NCBI GenBank assembly: GCA_023957115.1
Contig: JAMLHN010000005.1
Coordinates: forward strand, 62,001 to 126,000
DNA: 64,000 nucleotides
Direction: 5' to 3'
Source: Thermomicrobiales bacterium
GTDB lineage: Bacteria; Chloroflexota; Chloroflexia; Thermomicrobiales; UBA6265
Below the pieces are notes generated by a model. The model searched no databases, was not told the origin of the DNA, and was given only the letters and a program-made list of their open reading frames with translations. Both the position numbers and the translations under genes were made by a program. Positions 1-8,800 of this stretch are shown in pieces. The stretch's first letter is position 1. The number at the start of each line of letters is the position of its first letter.

Positions 1-1
1 T

Positions 2-376
2 GACAACCAAGTCACGGTCGAGCCTGCGGCGATTGAGGCCGGCGCCGCCGATACGCTGACGATAACGGTCGAAGAACGGGCAACGCCCGCAAGAGTCTGC
101 GCTACCTTGCGCCGTGGGACCGACGTGCTTGCGGGGCCGCTCGACCTGAACGACGAAGGAAGAAACGGGGACGAAGTTGCCGGGGATGGCGTCTACACCC
201 GTGATGAAGTCGTGCTCCCTGCGTCGATCGATCCTGGGGATTTGACCGTCCGGGTAGCGATCGAGGTCGACGATCCGGATGGCTATCGAACGACGACCAT
301 GTTCGATCTGACCGAGCGTCTGACCGTCACCGAGCGGAGGGCGCTGGCGAATCCTGGCATAGCTGGCATGGCCTGA
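2..376 (+). CDS. C-terminal end of a probable secreted Ig-like/beta-sandwich protein (partial)
   Basis: The reading frame is open from base 2 of the window, so the start lies upstream and only about 124 C-terminal residues are visible. The segment around residues 49-66 reads NDEGRNGDEVAGDGVYT, an Asp/Gly-rich stretch like the calcium-binding-type loops in extracellular 'choice-of-anchor' or Ig-like domains. It is followed by alternating hydrophobic beta-strand-like segments (LTVRVAIEVDD). No transmembrane segment or sorting signal is seen before the stop. The function is unknown; a cell-surface or secreted role is inferred only from this loop and the beta-rich composition. Confidence 0.55.
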   Translation, partial: DNQVTVEPAAIEAGAADTLTITVEERATPARVCATLRRGTDVLAGPLDLNDEGRNGDEVAGDGVYTRDEVVLPASIDPGDLTVRVAIEVDDPDGYRTTTMFDLTERLTVTERRALANPGIAGMA

Positions 377-967
377 GCCGCTGCGAGCACGATCTCGACA
401 GGCCGGAGCTCACCGATTTGACCACTGCATGTATTCGGCGTCTGAGAGATCAGGCGGGACCGGCGGCGCGGACGTCGCGGTACGCGCGTTCACCAATACG
501 GGACCTTCGACTGGCTTGGATATGGCGTTCCCGGGGGGATGCCAGGCGGGAGCGGGATGAGTCATGCCGCGGCCAGTCTTGCCCTGCCGGGCAAACTTGC
601 GCTCAACCCCCCGTGCGCCGGCCCCATCCGAAACGGTTGCCCATTGAGTTTTGGGAAACCTCGTCGCGTCGCCATTACAGCGGATTGCAGAATGGTTGGC
701 ACGTCGTTGGAGGCGTGCGGCGTCGGAATGCCCACTGCGGCGGGGAGATTCTTCCTTCGTCAGAATGACAACCGGGGTTTCGGAGCGTCAACTATTCTGA
801 AATCGGCTGTAATGGCGACGCGACGGACCAATCGGCAATGGCTACGGTTTCGGTCTGTGCTGTAGAGGCGTCGGTGCAGTCCTGGAGAACCAGGTCGATG
901 TCCGAACACGCCTCGCCTCGTGGTAGGTTCCATATCAGGAACTCCCGCGAACGTGTCCCGATCTCGC
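377..967. other. 590-bp intergenic region without a convincing gene
   Basis: Short open frames exist on both strands here, but none has a ribosome binding site with sensible composition or any recognisable motif. The region separates the 3' end of the upstream plus-strand gene from the 3' end of the minus-strand surface-protein gene. Its only clear structure is a long imperfect inverted repeat (662-702 with 785-825), listed separately. The rest may be decayed sequence. Confidence 0.6.
662..825. repeat. MITE-like inverted repeat, ~40-bp arms
   Basis: The outer 20 bases of the two arms (662-681 and 806-825) are perfect inverse complements (CGTCGCGTCGCCATTACAGC). Complementarity continues imperfectly inward to about 702 and 785, leaving a loop of roughly 80 bases. 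There is no open reading frame inside. The size (~164 bp) and terminal inverted repeats suit a miniature inverted-repeat element or a large transcript hairpin. I see no second copy in the window, so mobility is inference. Confidence 0.55.
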
Positions 968-2368
968 CTACCCGGCCCGGCGACCTGCACCGCGTGTCAC
1001 GAACGCCAGGCCGCCCAGAAGCGCGCCGGCGATCAGGGCAAGGAACCAGTAGCGAGGCACTTGAGCCAAGGGAGAAACGCCCACACCCGGAAGACTGGTC
1101 GCATCTTTGACGCTGGCGATTGCCTCCGCATCGACATCTTCGGCCACCAGCGAGGTGAATGAAACGCCCGAGAACGAGCCGCTGGAGGTGTAGAGCGCGC
1201 CGGCATCGCCGACCAGCTCATCGGTTACCAGACCGCCGGTGGCCGATCCGCCAGGTCCGCCCGCTCCGTCGGTCGAACCTCCGCTGCTCGACGTGACGCC
1301 TTCAGAAACCATCGCGGTGCCGGCGCCGTATCTGATGATCACGCGTGTCACGGTTCCCGGTGCGATCTGGAATGTTGTATTCGCCCCGGTGAGCCCCTCG
1401 GTCAGGGTGTGTGCGCCCGCCGTGCCCGTGGCGGGAACTCCCTGGATCGATTCGACCCCGTCGCGGCCAAGTTTCAATGAAGGGATAGAATCGCCGGTTG
1501 CCAGACCGATCTGAATCGTGGCATCGCCCGCGAAACAGCTCGATCCACCCAGATCCGAGGCCGATGCGCTGGCGCCAGGGGCGAGCGCGACGACGCTCGT
1601 GCCGCTGCCAGTCAGACAGTAGAGGGCCGCCACCGTCAGCGTGCCGTTTCCTTCGGTCGATTCGACCGTTGCCGTCACCGTTGGAGGCGCGCTCGTCGCG
1701 GTCTGCGTTGGAGCAGGCGGCGTTGCCGTCGAGGTCGCCGTGGTGGCCGGTGATGTTGCGGTGCGGGTTGGACTGGCCGATGCAGTGTGCGTTGGAGCAG
1801 CCGTTGCCGTGCGTGTCGGACTCGCGGTTGGGGACGGTGGCACCGGGGTATTCGTCCTGGTTGGCGTCATCGTCGCCGTTGCGGTTGCCGACGGCTCCGG
1901 GGCAGCAACGATATTGAAGAGATGAATGGTGACGTCACCGTCGTACGTCGTATCGAGCGAGACCGTAGCCGAAGTGAGATCGACCGAGACAATCGTGCCG
2001 ACATCCTGCGCCGTGGCGCCGCCAAAGGTGGAGCCGTCCGGCGCGTAGTCTTCCGTGATCGAAACCGAACCCTGCGCTGCCTGCCCGAAGCGGTAGGTCG
2101 GGGCATCGACGCAGGCGTTATCGCCGCCGTTGCCGTTCCAGTCGCCGATATCCGATTCGCACGTCGTCGTCCAATCGAACAGCGCCGCATCGAGCGACCG
2201 GTATCCCCAATTGCCATCGTAGACGGACACGCCAAAATCGGCGCTTCCGCCTTCTGCGTACCGCGCGACCGCGGGGCAGGCGAGCAGCTGGGCTGCCAGA
2301 CTACCCAGCGCCTCGAGATCGGAGGACGATCCGATCTCAGTCCCGCAGAGATGAACGACCACGTTCAC
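968..2368 (-). CDS. C-terminal part of a frameshifted surface protein with Thr/Pro-rich stalk and membrane anchor
   Basis: This frame (466 residues) continues the protein begun at 3392; the two are separated by a one-base shift at a run of six C (coding strand, near 2371-2376). Residues 1-160 repeat the domain that ends the upstream half: NVVVHLCGTEI here matches LRIVAHACKPDI there, and both have a later LxxCPA motif. Next comes a stalk of TPTRT/SPTRTAT repeats (about 165-240), a Cys-containing beta-type domain (about 242-330), a Gly/Ser linker, and a C-terminal hydrophobic helix followed by basic residues (RGAGRRAG). LPGVG sits about 20 residues before the helix, weakly like a sortase signal. 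It is probably an extracellular anchored protein; its ligand is unknown. Confidence 0.6.
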   Translation of the reverse strand: MNVVVHLCGTEIGSSSDLEALGSLAAQLLACPAVARYAEGGSADFGVSVYDGNWGYRSLDAALFDWTTTCESDIGDWNGNGGDNACVDAPTYRFGQAAQGSVSITEDYAPDGSTFGGATAQDVGTIVSVDLTSATVSLDTTYDGDVTIHLFNIVAAPEPSATATATMTPTRTNTPVPPSPTASPTRTATAAPTHTASASPTRTATSPATTATSTATPPAPTQTATSAPPTVTATVESTEGNGTLTVAALYCLTGSGTSVVALAPGASASASDLGGSSCFAGDATIQIGLATGDSIPSLKLGRDGVESIQGVPATGTAGAHTLTEGLTGANTTFQIAPGTVTRVIIRYGAGTAMVSEGVTSSSGGSTDGAGGPGGSATGGLVTDELVGDAGALYTSSGSFSGVSFTSLVAEDVDAEAIASVKDATSLPGVGVSPLAQVPRYWFLALIAGALLGGLAFVTRGAGRRAG

Positions 2369-3392
2369 GCGGGGGGATCAGATAGTAGAGATGGACGATC
2401 GGGTGTTCGGTGCCACGCAGACTCGTGTCCAGTCCCAGATATCCCGACCATGGATCGGATGCCGCAATCACGCCCGCATCGGCGCCGCTGCCGGTTTCGG
2501 CCGCCACATACCGCATGGTGTCGGGGATTGCCGTTTGCGTCAACGTGATCGGCCCTTCAGCGATCTGGAAATCGAATCCTGCGGTGCTGACGCAGCGGTC
2601 ATTGGTCGGATCGTTGTCGAGCGGTCCGACCGAGCTCTCGCAGAAGTAATCTGCGGCCAGACTCCCACTACCGGTCGGCGATTGCGGATCGCCGGTGGCT
2701 GGAGCGAGCGTAAAATCGAAGTAGAGCTCCCCACCGTTCACCGTGCCGCCGGGCGATGGATAGCCAGGTAGCGTAAACGCCGGACAGGCATTCAGGCGGT
2801 CGGTCACGCCCCCAAGCGCATAGAGTTGATCGACGGTCTGGATATCGGGTTTGCAGGCGTGTGCGACGATGCGCAGCCCGGTGATCGTGGGCTCCGCGGC
2901 GATGTCGACCGGTTCATCGGTCGGAACGACCTCAGGAGGCGTTGTTGGCTCCGGAGCCGCAAACGTGACGATGACGACGGACGTCACCGCATCGGCGTAG
3001 ATCTCGACATCCCGGGATGCGCCCGAGCTCGGATCGTAGAGGTTGTGATACCCCGCTTCGATCTGAAGCTCCAGATAGGGGGCGACGGGTCCGTAGTCGA
3101 TCCCGTCGATCAACAGCGCCTGATAGCCATCGACGCAATCGCCGGGTGGAGCATATTCGGATGCGAGCAGAATCGTAACGACGCCAGGATCGCCACCGCC
3201 GGTACAGGTGATCGCCGAAACTTGAAGCCAGCCGAAGGGCGGCTCGCTTCCTTCCTCGGGTGGGGGAGGGTCCTCCTGAGCTGTCGGGGCTTCACCGCCA
3301 TCTTGCGCGGCAGCCGGCACGAGTCCGCCTCCGAACAGGGAGAGGATGAGCGCGAGCGCGAAAACGGCTGGCGAAAGGAAGCGACGAGGCAT
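2337..3392 (-). CDS. N-terminal part of a frameshifted secreted/surface repeat protein
   Basis: The frame encodes 351 residues starting with a typical signal peptide (MPRRFLSPAVFALALILSLF, cleavage likely after PAAAQ). A Pro/Glu-rich linker follows, then one beta-type domain (about 54-150) and a second domain (about 170-340) containing four Cys. The last 15 residues (after HLYYLIPP) look out of frame: they are Arg/Ser-rich and then stop. Removing one C from the CCCCCC run just before would read LIPRVNVVVHLCGTEI and fuse this to the downstream 466-residue frame, giving a protein of about 810 residues. It may be a true phase-variable tract, a mutation or a sequencing indel. Confidence 0.6.
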   Translation of the reverse strand: MPRRFLSPAVFALALILSLFGGGLVPAAAQDGGEAPTAQEDPPPPEEGSEPPFGWLQVSAITCTGGGDPGVVTILLASEYAPPGDCVDGYQALLIDGIDYGPVAPYLELQIEAGYHNLYDPSSGASRDVEIYADAVTSVVIVTFAAPEPTTPPEVVPTDEPVDIAAEPTITGLRIVAHACKPDIQTVDQLYALGGVTDRLNACPAFTLPGYPSPGGTVNGGELYFDFTLAPATGDPQSPTGSGSLAADYFCESSVGPLDNDPTNDRCVSTAGFDFQIAEGPITLTQTAIPDTMRYVAAETGSGADAGVIAASDPWSGYLGLDTSLRGTEHPIVHLYYLIPPRERGRSSLRD

Positions 3393-3511
3393 GAATCAGA
3401 CAATGCTCCAGATAACGGGCGAGTAGCGCGCTATCTGGGCAATTGTAGCGTTCGCCGAAGAATCGATGGCGAGAAAACGAGGCGGAGATACTCGAAAATG
3501 CTCCCGGGAAA

Positions 3512-3610
3512 GTCCAGTGTCCAGAGTCCGATGTCCAGAGCGGTTGTTTCGACCTCTTTCCTGGATCCTGCTCGCGGTTTCTAACTCCTCAATCCCAGCT
3601 CCTAGCTCCC
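3512..3610. repeat. Quasi-periodic gene-end repeat
   Basis: Two blocks of degenerate short words are present: GTCCAGTGTCCAGAGTCC-type at 3512-3540, and CTAACTCCTCAATCCCAGCT followed by CCTAGCTCCC at 3581-3610. The second block contains the stop codon of the adjacent minus-strand gene (3602-3604). Similar blocks lie at other gene 3' ends in this window. Confidence 0.5.
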
Positions 3611-4030
3611 GGTCGTGACGGCGTCGTCGCGGGGTTCCTCGTCGAGAATCTCGATCCCGATCGATGCGACGGCCTCCCGCAGCGCGCCGACATACCGCCA
3701 CGGGAGCTCCCAATAGCGGGCGGCCATCACCACACGTTCCGGATCGCCGGCCAGGAGCTCATCTGGGTCGAACAGGACCTGCAGGGATTCGCCCCGATCG
3801 GTCGTTGCCGAGACCGGGACTCCAATCCCACCGCCATTTGGCAGTTCGACGGCGACGCCCCAGATGGCCGCAGGAGGTACCGAACCAAACGCTGCCGGCA
3901 GCGAGGCCGCTCCCGCATCGATTCGTACGCGGGCGACGAACTGCGCGCCCGGCCACCGGCTATTGATCCGATCGGGCCAAATAGCCTCTCCGGTGAGTAG
4001 CTGGATCGTGACTCCGTCCTGTTCGCCCAT
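3602..4030 (-). CDS. Hypothetical protein (142 aa)
   Basis: I do not recognise this protein. The start chosen is the ATG at 4030, with GGAG five bases upstream; an in-frame ATG lies 18 bases further up. It looks soluble, has no signal peptide or membrane segment, and mixes beta-like N-terminal sequence with an acidic C-terminus (ILDEEPRDD). It begins about 36 bp after the MidA-type methyltransferase gene on the same strand, so the two are probably co-transcribed. Its last codons (TGS-stop) are formed by a dispersed repeat, so the C-terminus may have been altered by that insertion. Confidence 0.5.
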   Translation of the reverse strand: MGEQDGVTIQLLTGEAIWPDRINSRWPGAQFVARVRIDAGAASLPAAFGSVPPAAIWGVAVELPNGGGIGVPVSATTDRGESLQVLFDPDELLAGDPERVVMAARYWELPWRYVGALREAVASIGIEILDEEPRDDAVTTGS

Positions 4031-4066
4031 GATTGCTCCGCTCGTCAAGCTGTCCAGATCGGGAGT

Positions 4067-5218
4067 TTACCGCCGGAAGCCGGTCAACGGCTGGCCGAGA
4101 TCGACCCTGCGGGTCATACCGAGCACGCCAAACCGCCCCAAACCGCCTGGGTCGATGAGCCGGAAGATGGCGGCTTTGGCCGCCAGATAGTCCTCGGCCG
4201 TCATATCCGGTTCATTTTGGAGATCGAGCAGAAACTGCCCCATCCCCAGCTGCGCCAGGAAGTCACCCTGATTGGCGAATCCCGCTGGTTCCATCCCTGC
4301 CTCGATTCCGGCCCGTTCGAGCGCCGAAAAGTCGACATGAATGGTCAGATCGACCCGTCCCGGATCGCTGAAGGGATGGTCCGAAACGCGCTGCGACCGA
4401 TATGACCGGAGCGTTCCTTCGAGCCGGTGTCTGGAATAGAGCTCGTTGGCCCGGTAGCCATAGTCGATCAGCAGCGCAATCCCCCGATCGAGCTGCTGAG
4501 CCGCGTCACGGAACCAAGCCGATGCGGCTGGACTCACATCGAGTATCGAGCCATCCGGCAACGTCAGGGCGAGCTGCTCGATCTCCGGGAGCGAGCTGAC
4601 GTCGTTCGAGCGGTCGTGCTCGACCCAGGTGAATCCATCGTTGTCGATGGTCACCAGGCATTCGCGCAAGGCGCCGGCGCGAACCACCAGCCGGTGTGCT
4701 GGAAAGGCATCGGCGACTTCGTTCCCCAGCAGGACACCGGTGAACCCCGGCATCGAATCGGTCGGGTCGGAGATCAGGACCCGTTCGCCAAGACCGGCTG
4801 CGGTCATCGATGCAAGGGCTTCCGCTCGCCGGTGGGGATTCGATTCGACCAGCCGGTATTGGAGTCCGTCGATCGCCTCGGGCGCATCATGCGCAACGCC
4901 GGCCAGGATGTCGTACGCCAGAACACCGCTTCCGGCGCCGAATTCGCGGATTTCCCATGCATCCGGTTGCCCGAGCCGGTCCCAGATCTCGATGAGTTGC
5001 CGGGCAACCGTCAGCCCAAAGTAGGGTGAGGCTTCCGGGGCGGTCAGAAAGTCACCCGTCCGGCCCGGGCCAACTTCGGCGCGTCGATAGTAGCCATGCT
5101 CAGGGTGATAGAGCGCCAGTGCCATGTACCGGGACAGCGGAATCGCGCCCAGTGGAGACTCGGTAATGGCGGCGCGAATGATCTCGACCAGAGGGGATGG
5201 TGTGGACTCGTCGCTCAT
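4067..5218 (-). CDS. SAM-dependent methyltransferase, MidA/NDUFAF7 family
   Basis: The product has 383 residues from the ATG at 5218. The family fingerprint is present: an N-terminal HPEHGYYRR, then GDFLTAPEASPYFG, then the SAM-binding glycine motif REFGAGSGVLAYDIL near residues 90-105, and LLIDYGYRANELY later. The family is homologous to mitochondrial NDUFAF7, which methylates an arginine of complex I subunit NDUFS2; the bacterial substrate is not established. An open frame extends upstream of 5218, but that part is antisense to the divergent gene and has no family similarity. The gene is divergent from the 5384 gene, leaving about 165 bp for two promoters, and is followed closely by a hypothetical gene. 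Confidence 0.85.
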   Translation of the reverse strand: MSDESTPSPLVEIIRAAITESPLGAIPLSRYMALALYHPEHGYYRRAEVGPGRTGDFLTAPEASPYFGLTVARQLIEIWDRLGQPDAWEIREFGAGSGVLAYDILAGVAHDAPEAIDGLQYRLVESNPHRRAEALASMTAAGLGERVLISDPTDSMPGFTGVLLGNEVADAFPAHRLVVRAGALRECLVTIDNDGFTWVEHDRSNDVSSLPEIEQLALTLPDGSILDVSPAASAWFRDAAQQLDRGIALLIDYGYRANELYSRHRLEGTLRSYRSQRVSDHPFSDPGRVDLTIHVDFSALERAGIEAGMEPAGFANQGDFLAQLGMGQFLLDLQNEPDMTAEDYLAAKAAIFRLIDPGGLGRFGVLGMTRRVDLGQPLTGFRR

Positions 5219-5383
5219 GCCGGCAAGTGTACGAGGAGCTCTTGATCGGCGCGCCGCGATGGTGTTGGAGAACCCTCGTTCATCTCTCAGCTCTTGCTCA
5301 GGAACGCCCGGCACGCTAAGGTCAGCTGTGACCGAGAGTCCCATGGACGCTCGTTTCGACTTTGCCATCAAGGAGCGATTGCG

Positions 5384-7522
5384 ATGCCCGCTTCTCCAAG
5401 CGTCTTGATTCGCCTGCTGGTAGCCGTTGTGCTGCTGGCGCCCGCCATTTTGACCGTGACCTTGGTCGCCGTTGCCCAGGACGAAGCGTTGGTCGTGGTG
5501 ATCGACGACAACTTCGACGATCCTGCGGCCGGCGTTCTGCCGGAAGGATCGGACGACCCCGACCTTCGTTACGACTACGACGACGAGGGCTACGAGATCG
5601 ATGCCTTCGCAGACGATTTCTCTGGCGATCTGACCGTACCAGTCCCGGGTGAGTTCCCGGACGGCACGATCACGATCGATGCCGCCCTGACCGGTCGAGA
5701 CGACACGAACGGTCACTATCTCTTTCTCTCCTGCCGGGTCGGAGAGCAGACCGGCTACAAGCTCGAAATTCGCCCCCTGGCGCAGGTCGCCGCCATTTGG
5801 CTGTTGAGCCCTGATGGGAATGAGCGTATCGCCAGCGTCGGTCTCGAAGGCGACGCCGGTCCCGGTCCCTTCACACTTGCGTTCAGCTGCATGGGCGATC
5901 AACTGGCGGGCTCCATCGACGGAAGCGAGATCGTGACGGTGACCGATTCCACCTACGATGCCGGCAGCTTCGCGTTCGGCGCTGGCGTCTATAAGCTCAG
6001 TGCCGGCCCAGTTTCAGCAGATTTCGAGAATCTCACTGTTGCGGTTCCGGCCAGCCAGGCCGAAGCAACCGAGCAACCGCCCGCGGCCACTCCGGATGTC
6101 CTCCAGGAGCAGGGCGAAGAGTTGGAGGCGACGCCGGTTCCCACCGAGGAAGCGGCCGGCGCGCTCTCCGAGGGCGCCACACCCGAAGCGGCCGAAGAGC
6201 CAGTGGAAGAACCAACCGAAGAACCGACTGAGGAGCCGACGTCCGCGCCGACGGAAGTGCCCACCGAAGACCCAACCCAGGAACCGACCCAGGAACCAAC
6301 CGAGGAGGTCGGCTCTCAGGCCGCGCTCTTCGACCGCACTGGACTGGCCGCCGCGGCCGACCAGCTCCGCGGTCAGGTGGAATCGCAGGCACCGGTCTTC
6401 GGGCCCGAGCGTGGGCAAACCGACCTCGATACCGGACAAGACCTCTTCGACTTTGTCGCCACTGCCACATTCACCGTTCCGGATGCCGATTGGTCTGCCG
6501 GATATGCCTTCCGGCAGGTCGATGGACTGGGCGGAATCTTGCTCATCTCGTCCAACGGGGCCTGGTTGTTGACCAATGGCACCGAGCAGGTTCGCGCCGC
6601 GGGTATCGTCGAGTCACTGAACACCGAGCCCGGCGAGACCAACACTATCGAGCTCATCGCCCTGGCGGACACGGGGTATCTGACGGTCAATGACGAGTTC
6701 GTTGCCCAGCTCGACCTCTCACTCTGGACCGATGCCGGTACGCTCGCGTTCGTTGGCGCTTCGGCTGCCGGGAGCGCGCCCTTGGACGTCGCCGATGCGA
6801 CGGTCTGGAACACCGGCGAGGGCGCCGAGAGCCAACCCGAAATAGAGCCGACCCCGACCGCTTCGCCGGTCCCCGAGGAGACCGAAGAATCCGTCGAGGC
6901 CGAACCCGTGGAGCCTGTCGAATCGTCAGAAGCCGGTGAGGAGACGGCATCGCCGGAGGCGTCTCCGGTTTCGGAGGAAGATGCCATTGCGGCGTTCGAT
7001 GAGATCGTTGCCGCGATCGAGGGCGCCGATCCATTGGCCGGCCCGGATTCCGGTACGCTGACCCAGGCGATCGGCTCGCTCGATATTGCCAGTGCCGGTG
7101 TGATTACCGAGAATTTCTACACCACCGTCCGTTTTGCGAATCCGGCCAGTGCCGATGCTCCCGATCATCCGTGGGATATCGTGCTCGGGTTCTGGCATAC
7201 CGGTGGGGACAATCAGATGCGGCTTGTGATCTCGTCGGACGGAACCTGGTCGCTCGCGTCCGGTACCGCGCGACCGATGCTCTCGGGAACGGTCGAGAAT
7301 CTCAATCTCGGCCAGGCGCGTGGCAACGACATTGGCCTCGCAATCCTCGATGGGACCGGCTATCTCTCGATCAACGGCGAGTTCGTGGCGTCCTTCGATA
7401 TTCCCGCCCCATCGAATGCGGGTGACCTCTGGCTTGCAAGTGGTACGTTCCCTGAAAATGCGCAGGAAGGCGTGCAAACGCAATTCAGCGATTGGACGAT
7501 TTGGTCGTTGGAACGAGGATAG
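5384..7522 (+). CDS. Secreted acidic three-domain protein with Pro/Glu/Thr-rich linkers
   Basis: The start is the ATG at 5384, preceded by AAGGAG at a spacing of about eight. The 712-residue product has a signal peptide (LLVAVVLLAPAILTVTLVAVAQ). Three similar beta-sandwich-like domains follow, each ending in a DFENLTV or DATVW-like strand (roughly residues 35-215, 320-480 and 540-712). They are joined by acidic PTEEPTEEPT-type linkers. Phrases such as GYLTVNDEFVAQLDL and GYLSINGEFVASFDI show that domains 2 and 3 are duplicates. The fold resembles LamG/concanavalin-type (3-keto-disaccharide hydrolase-like) domains, which often bind carbohydrate. No catalytic residues are evident, so the role is unknown. 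Confidence 0.7.
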   Translation: MPASPSVLIRLLVAVVLLAPAILTVTLVAVAQDEALVVVIDDNFDDPAAGVLPEGSDDPDLRYDYDDEGYEIDAFADDFSGDLTVPVPGEFPDGTITIDAALTGRDDTNGHYLFLSCRVGEQTGYKLEIRPLAQVAAIWLLSPDGNERIASVGLEGDAGPGPFTLAFSCMGDQLAGSIDGSEIVTVTDSTYDAGSFAFGAGVYKLSAGPVSADFENLTVAVPASQAEATEQPPAATPDVLQEQGEELEATPVPTEEAAGALSEGATPEAAEEPVEEPTEEPTEEPTSAPTEVPTEDPTQEPTQEPTEEVGSQAALFDRTGLAAAADQLRGQVESQAPVFGPERGQTDLDTGQDLFDFVATATFTVPDADWSAGYAFRQVDGLGGILLISSNGAWLLTNGTEQVRAAGIVESLNTEPGETNTIELIALADTGYLTVNDEFVAQLDLSLWTDAGTLAFVGASAAGSAPLDVADATVWNTGEGAESQPEIEPTPTASPVPEETEESVEAEPVEPVESSEAGEETASPEASPVSEEDAIAAFDEIVAAIEGADPLAGPDSGTLTQAIGSLDIASAGVITENFYTTVRFANPASADAPDHPWDIVLGFWHTGGDNQMRLVISSDGTWSLASGTARPMLSGTVENLNLGQARGNDIGLAILDGTGYLSINGEFVASFDIPAPSNAGDLWLASGTFPENAQEGVQTQFSDWTIWSLERG

Positions 7523-7540
7523 GAAGCGCAGGGGGGACGC

Positions 7541-8699
7541 ATGAAGATCACGGCCGTCACGTCGTATCCGGTCAAGGTTGGGTTCCGTAACCAGTTCATC
7601 GTCAAGATCGACACGGATGAAGGCATCTCCGGCGTCGGCGAGGGCGGCATGTCGGGTCGCGAACTCGGCATGGCCGGTATGGTCGATCATCTCTCCCGTT
7701 GGTTGATCGGTGAGGATCCGGGCCAGATCGAGCATCTCTGGCAGACCTGTTATCGCACCTCCTACTTCGAAGGCGGCAATATCCTGACTGCCGCGCTTTC
7801 CGCGATCGACATAGCGCTCTGGGATATCCAGGGCAAGCGGTTGGGCGTTCCGGTCTACGAGCTGCTCGGCGGCGCGTGCCGGGATGTCCTGCCGTGTTTC
7901 GCCACGCCGGGCGCGTTGGAGGAGGGGATCGTCGCGCAGGCGCAGTCGATGTACGACGACGGTTGGAAGGTCCAACGCTTTCTCCCGGTCATGCCCGCCG
8001 ATCCGAATGAGCCGGACCGACCGGAAGAGGTCTACGAACCGCTCGAAGCAATCGACAACGCGATCCATTGGCTGGGCGAGATTCGGTCAGCGCTCGGTGA
8101 CGGCGTCAAGCTCGCGGTCGATTTCCATCACCGGCTTTCCACCGTTGAAACCGCACACTTCTGCCAGCGAGCGGCGGACTTGCACCTCTATTTTCTGGAA
8201 GAACCGATGCGGTCCGAGAACCCTCGGGCCTACCAGCAGCTCCGCGAGATGACCGGCGTGCCGCTCGCAATTGGCGAGGAGTTTGCCAGCCCGTTTGCCT
8301 TCGTCCCGTGGATCGAAGACGGTATCACCAACTTTGCCCGGGTCGACGTCTCGAACGTTGGCGGTATCTCGGCCGCCCGCAAGGTCGCGGCCATGGCAGA
8401 GATGCACTATATCGACATGATGCCCCATAATCCGCTTGGCCCCATCACCACGGCCGCATCGATTCACTATGGGCTTGCGACTTCGAATTTCGCCTACCTC
8501 GAATATCAGCACCTCATTGCCCGGCACAACGACGATGCGCTCTTCCCGAATCGCTCCAGATCGAAGGAGCCGCCTTCCCGAAACCGACTGCACCCGGTTT
8601 GGGCGTCACCTTCGATCACGAGCTCGCCGCCGAGCGCGCCTTCGAGTTCTGGGACGCTCGCGCTGGCGCCGCCGCGACGGCTCCTATCAGAACTGGTAA
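7541..8699 (+). pseudogene. Mandelate racemase/muconate lactonizing-family dehydratase (galactonate dehydratase-like), two frameshifts
   Basis: The first ~335 residues are a good enolase-superfamily protein. They include the ALSAIDIALWDIQGK motif, metal-ligand region VDFHHRLS, LEEPM, GEEFAS and the PHNPLGPI histidine, as in sugar-acid dehydratases of the DgoD/ManD type. Near 8543-8557 the frame breaks: the expected LQIEGAAFPKPTAPGLGV continues in another frame. Near 8650-8665 a second break moves to a third frame that ends RRRDGSYQNW at a stop at 8697-8699, the family's normal C-terminus. Read straight through, the frame instead runs to 8806 with nonsense sequence. The gene is either inactivated or carries two sequencing indels. 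It starts 18 bp after the preceding gene and has AGCGCAGGGGGG upstream. Confidence 0.75.
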
Positions 8700-8710
8700 C
8701 GGATGGAGCA

Positions 8711-8800
8711 GGGATCTGGGAGTTGGGCGGTCGGATCTGGGAGTTGGAGAGATCGCGTTCGCTGGCGTTCCAAATTCCTAAATCCCAACTCCTAACTCCC
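8711..8800. repeat. Inverted quasi-repeat at converging gene ends
   Basis: GGGATCTGGGAGTTGGG (8711-8727) and CGGATCTGGGAGTTGG (8732-8747) face CCTAAATCCCAACTCCTAAC (from 8777) in inverse orientation. The right block supplies the last codons and stop of the minus-strand flavoprotein gene. The left block follows the plus-strand dehydratase stop. Confidence 0.55.

Noticed and set aside
2337-2400. Programmed ribosomal frameshifting in the surface protein
   Set aside because: A plain run of six C without a typical slippery heptamer, stem-loop or internal Shine-Dalgarno sequence that I can see; indel or phase variation is simpler.
5219-5902. N-terminal extension of the MidA-type methyltransferase to 611 residues
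   Set aside because: The extension is antisense to the secreted three-domain gene and shows no family similarity; the ATG at 5218 starts the recognisable protein.
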